Position numbers and translations under genes: made by a program. From the NCBI GenBank assembly GCA_031402435.1, contig JANNSJ010000006.1:1-64000 (forward strand): a stretch of 64,000 bases of DNA. Direction: 5' to 3'. Positions within the stretch are counted from its first letter, which is position 1; the number at the start of each line of letters is the position of its first letter. The notes below the pieces were generated by a model. That model saw only the letters and a program-made list of their open reading frames with translations. It ran no database searches and was not told the origin of the DNA. Positions 62,831 to 64,000 of the stretch are shown one piece after another. Origin of the DNA: UBA11986 sp031402435 (GTDB lineage: Bacteria > Bacteroidota > Ignavibacteria > UBA10030 > UBA6906).

Positions 62831-62861
62831 CAAAGGTACTCAGATGGACGTCCAAAAGCAA
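62831..62861 (-). promoter_or_regulatory. Candidate rimP operon promoter with a palindrome
   Basis: On the minus strand, TTG (62859-62861) is followed after 20 bp by TACCTTTG (62831-62838), a fit to the Bacteroidota pattern TTG-N20-TAnnTTTG. A 10 bp perfect palindrome TGGACGTCCA (62845-62854) lies inside the spacer. The terminator at 62791 would be in the leader. Confidence 0.35.
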
Positions 62862-62882
62862 GAGAATTATTGATTGGATTAA

Positions 62883-63347
62883 CTAGATGAGTGTCGTAGG
62901 GATTGTTATCAGGGCATTATCGCTTTCAAATTTACGAATAACACCCCGGAATTCATTCGGGACTTGCATCGGACGGTTTGTTCTGAAATCCAGCCAAACA
63001 TGAAATGAGACATTCTCAGCAATAGCCGTCTTTGTTTGTGCATGCTCCAACATTCCTTCAAATGCGAAGCTGGTGTCACGGATGAATGATATCCGCGTGT
63101 ACACATCAAGAGTGTCATCAAATCTTGCCGGAGAGCGATAATCAATTTCGTTGCGCACCACTACTACCTTTGACTCATGTTGAATGGAATTGACGTCGAT
63201 CTTCACGCCGACGTGTTCGAGATAGGCGACCCGTCCTACCTCAAAGTACAGCAGATAGTTTGCATTGTGGACAACACCCTGCCAATCAATCTCGTAGTTG
63301 CGGACACGCACCTGCGTTTTGAACTTGAACTTTGACTTATCCAGCAT
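62883..63347 (-). CDS. Acyl-CoA thioesterase (4HBT/YbgC type)
   Basis: 154 residues, hot-dog fold. VRNYEIDWQGVVHNANYLLYFEVGR contains the catalytic Asp and the VxNxxY segment of the family. It hydrolyses short or aromatic acyl-CoA esters; the substrate is not predictable. It starts 3 bp before the end of the aldolase gene upstream, on the same strand, and is followed by a terminator. Confidence 0.9.
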   Translation of the reverse strand: MLDKSKFKFKTQVRVRNYEIDWQGVVHNANYLLYFEVGRVAYLEHVGVKIDVNSIQHESKVVVVRNEIDYRSPARFDDTLDVYTRISFIRDTSFAFEGMLEHAQTKTAIAENVSFHVWLDFRTNRPMQVPNEFRGVIRKFESDNALITIPTTLI

Positions 63348-63349
63348 GA

Positions 63350-64000
63350 TCAGTGAAATGTTTGTTTGATGATTTGCGCTGCGTGTTTCACCTGCTCTGG
63401 AGATACATCCATGTGCGTTACAGCCCGAACGCCCATGTAATTTCCTAATGTAAGGAGAATGCCCTTTGACTTCAGGTGCGCAAGCACTTCGTCCGGTGTC
63501 TTCCCGAGATTCTCCAAGTTGATGATAACGATGTTTGTCTGTACCGACTCCAGGTCGATACCAAAGCCACGGATCGAAGCTAGCTCTTGAGCGAGGTATT
63601 TGGCGTTGACATGATCATCCTTCAGTCTGCTGACATTGTTCTCAAGTGCGTAGAGTCCAGCCGCCGCAAGAACGCCAGCCTGTCGCATCCCACCGCCGAA
63701 AATCTTCCGGTATCGCCGCGCATCAGCTATGAACTCCGCAGGTCCGGCAATAACAGATCCTACCGGAGCACCGAGCCCCTTCGAGAGACATACCGAGACA
63801 GAGTCGAAATGAGAAGCATATTCTTTTGGAGAGATACCGGTTTCTGCGCAGGCATTCCACAACCGGGCTCCATCGAGATGAAACTTGATCGCTTCGTTCT
63901 TTGCAAGTGCGCTCACCGATTTGATGATGTCAATCGGAATGATTGTGCCGCCGGCCCTGTTGTGCGTATTCTCCATGCAAATGAGTCTCGTCCTCGGCAT
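63350..64000 (-). CDS. Threonine aldolase/beta-eliminating lyase family protein, N-terminus cut
   Basis: 216 residues of the C-terminal portion; the gene runs off the right edge. PLP-fold features are ENTHNRAGGTIIPID, FHLDGARLWNA, and the PLP lysine in VCLSKGLGAPVGSVIAG, then RRYRKIFGGGMRQAGVLAAAGLYALENN, all typical of low-specificity L-threonine aldolase. It cleaves threonine or allo-threonine to glycine and acetaldehyde. It is followed 2 bp later by the thioesterase, implying an operon. Confidence 0.92.
   Translation of the reverse strand: MPRTRLICMENTHNRAGGTIIPIDIIKSVSALAKNEAIKFHLDGARLWNACAETGISPKEYASHFDSVSVCLSKGLGAPVGSVIAGPAEFIADARRYRKIFGGGMRQAGVLAAAGLYALENNVSRLKDDHVNAKYLAQELASIRGFGIDLESVQTNIVIINLENLGKTPDEVLAHLKSKGILLTLGNYMGVRAVTHMDVSPEQVKHAAQIIKQTFH

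Noticed and set aside
1..64000. tRNA, rRNA, CRISPR, insertion sequences, integrase or toxin-antitoxin genes
   Set aside because: Looked for in all gaps; none seen. Gaps are short and lack cloverleaf or repeat-spacer patterns.

Overview
The window reads as a chromosomal segment of a free-living, aerobically respiring member of the Bacteroidota/Chlorobi (FCB) group, probably near Ignavibacteria or Kapabacteria. This placement is inferred from three things: two secreted proteins ending in type IX secretion (T9SS) C-terminal sorting domains, a bshC gene for bacillithiol, and a b6/subunit-IV type split cytochrome bc complex. I see no phage, insertion sequence, CRISPR array, rRNA or tRNA. Both ends cut through genes: an unrecognised protein on the left and a threonine-aldolase-like protein on the right.

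Layout. 1-7.9 kb (all but one gene on minus): partial unknown gene, PQQ-type sugar dehydrogenase, hemerythrin-like protein, small barrel protein, zincin metallopeptidase, zinc-ribbon Yip1-like membrane protein, tryptophanase with a strong promoter, an orphan helical protein (plus), anchored peroxiredoxin, apt and an enoyl-CoA hydratase. 8-14.1 kb: a T9SS-exported subtilisin-like protease split by a frameshift, and a repeat-containing lipoprotein. 14.4-18.1 kb: glnA, an Lrp/AsnC regulator with a near-consensus promoter, rpe and a three-PASTA membrane protein. 18.2-22.4 kb (plus): nucleotidyltransferase, B12-binding radical SAM protein, M48 lipoprotein protease, methyltransferase. 22.6-32.1 kb (plus): a tightly coupled surface-glycan type cluster (membrane metallophosphoesterase, ABC exporter, GT9, GT4, membrane-anchored deaminase, GT2, ArnT-like integral membrane glycosyltransferase, FkbM methyltransferase). 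32.1-36.9 kb (plus): nucleoside salvage operon cdd-tdk-CNT transporter-NCS2-type permease-purine nucleoside phosphorylase.

36.9-49.6 kb (minus) is the most striking region. One long co-directional run encodes a whole quinol-to-oxygen chain: Rieske protein, split cytochrome b, an eight-haem cytochrome c with a coiled-coil neck and five repeated class-I haem domains, a putative blue-copper protein, and oxidase subunits I, III, IV. It continues with two tiny membrane proteins, oxidase subunit II, haem A synthase, haem O synthase and a DUF420 protein. No cytochrome c1 gene is present, and subunits II and III carry matching extra insertions. This suggests a custom bc-oxidase supercomplex.

50-51.7 kb holds bshC (plus). 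51.7-53.5 kb holds a T9SS-sorted FG-GAP protein, followed by a compound palindromic repeat. 53.7-62.8 kb (minus) is the classic information-processing operon rimP-nusA-infB-rbfA-truB-ribF-rpsO-pnp, preceded by an acyl-CoA thioesterase and the partial aldolase. Several promoter candidates were found by eye. They share a TTG-type -35 element 17 bp from a -10 element, which in some cases looks like TAnnTTTG, the Bacteroidota type.
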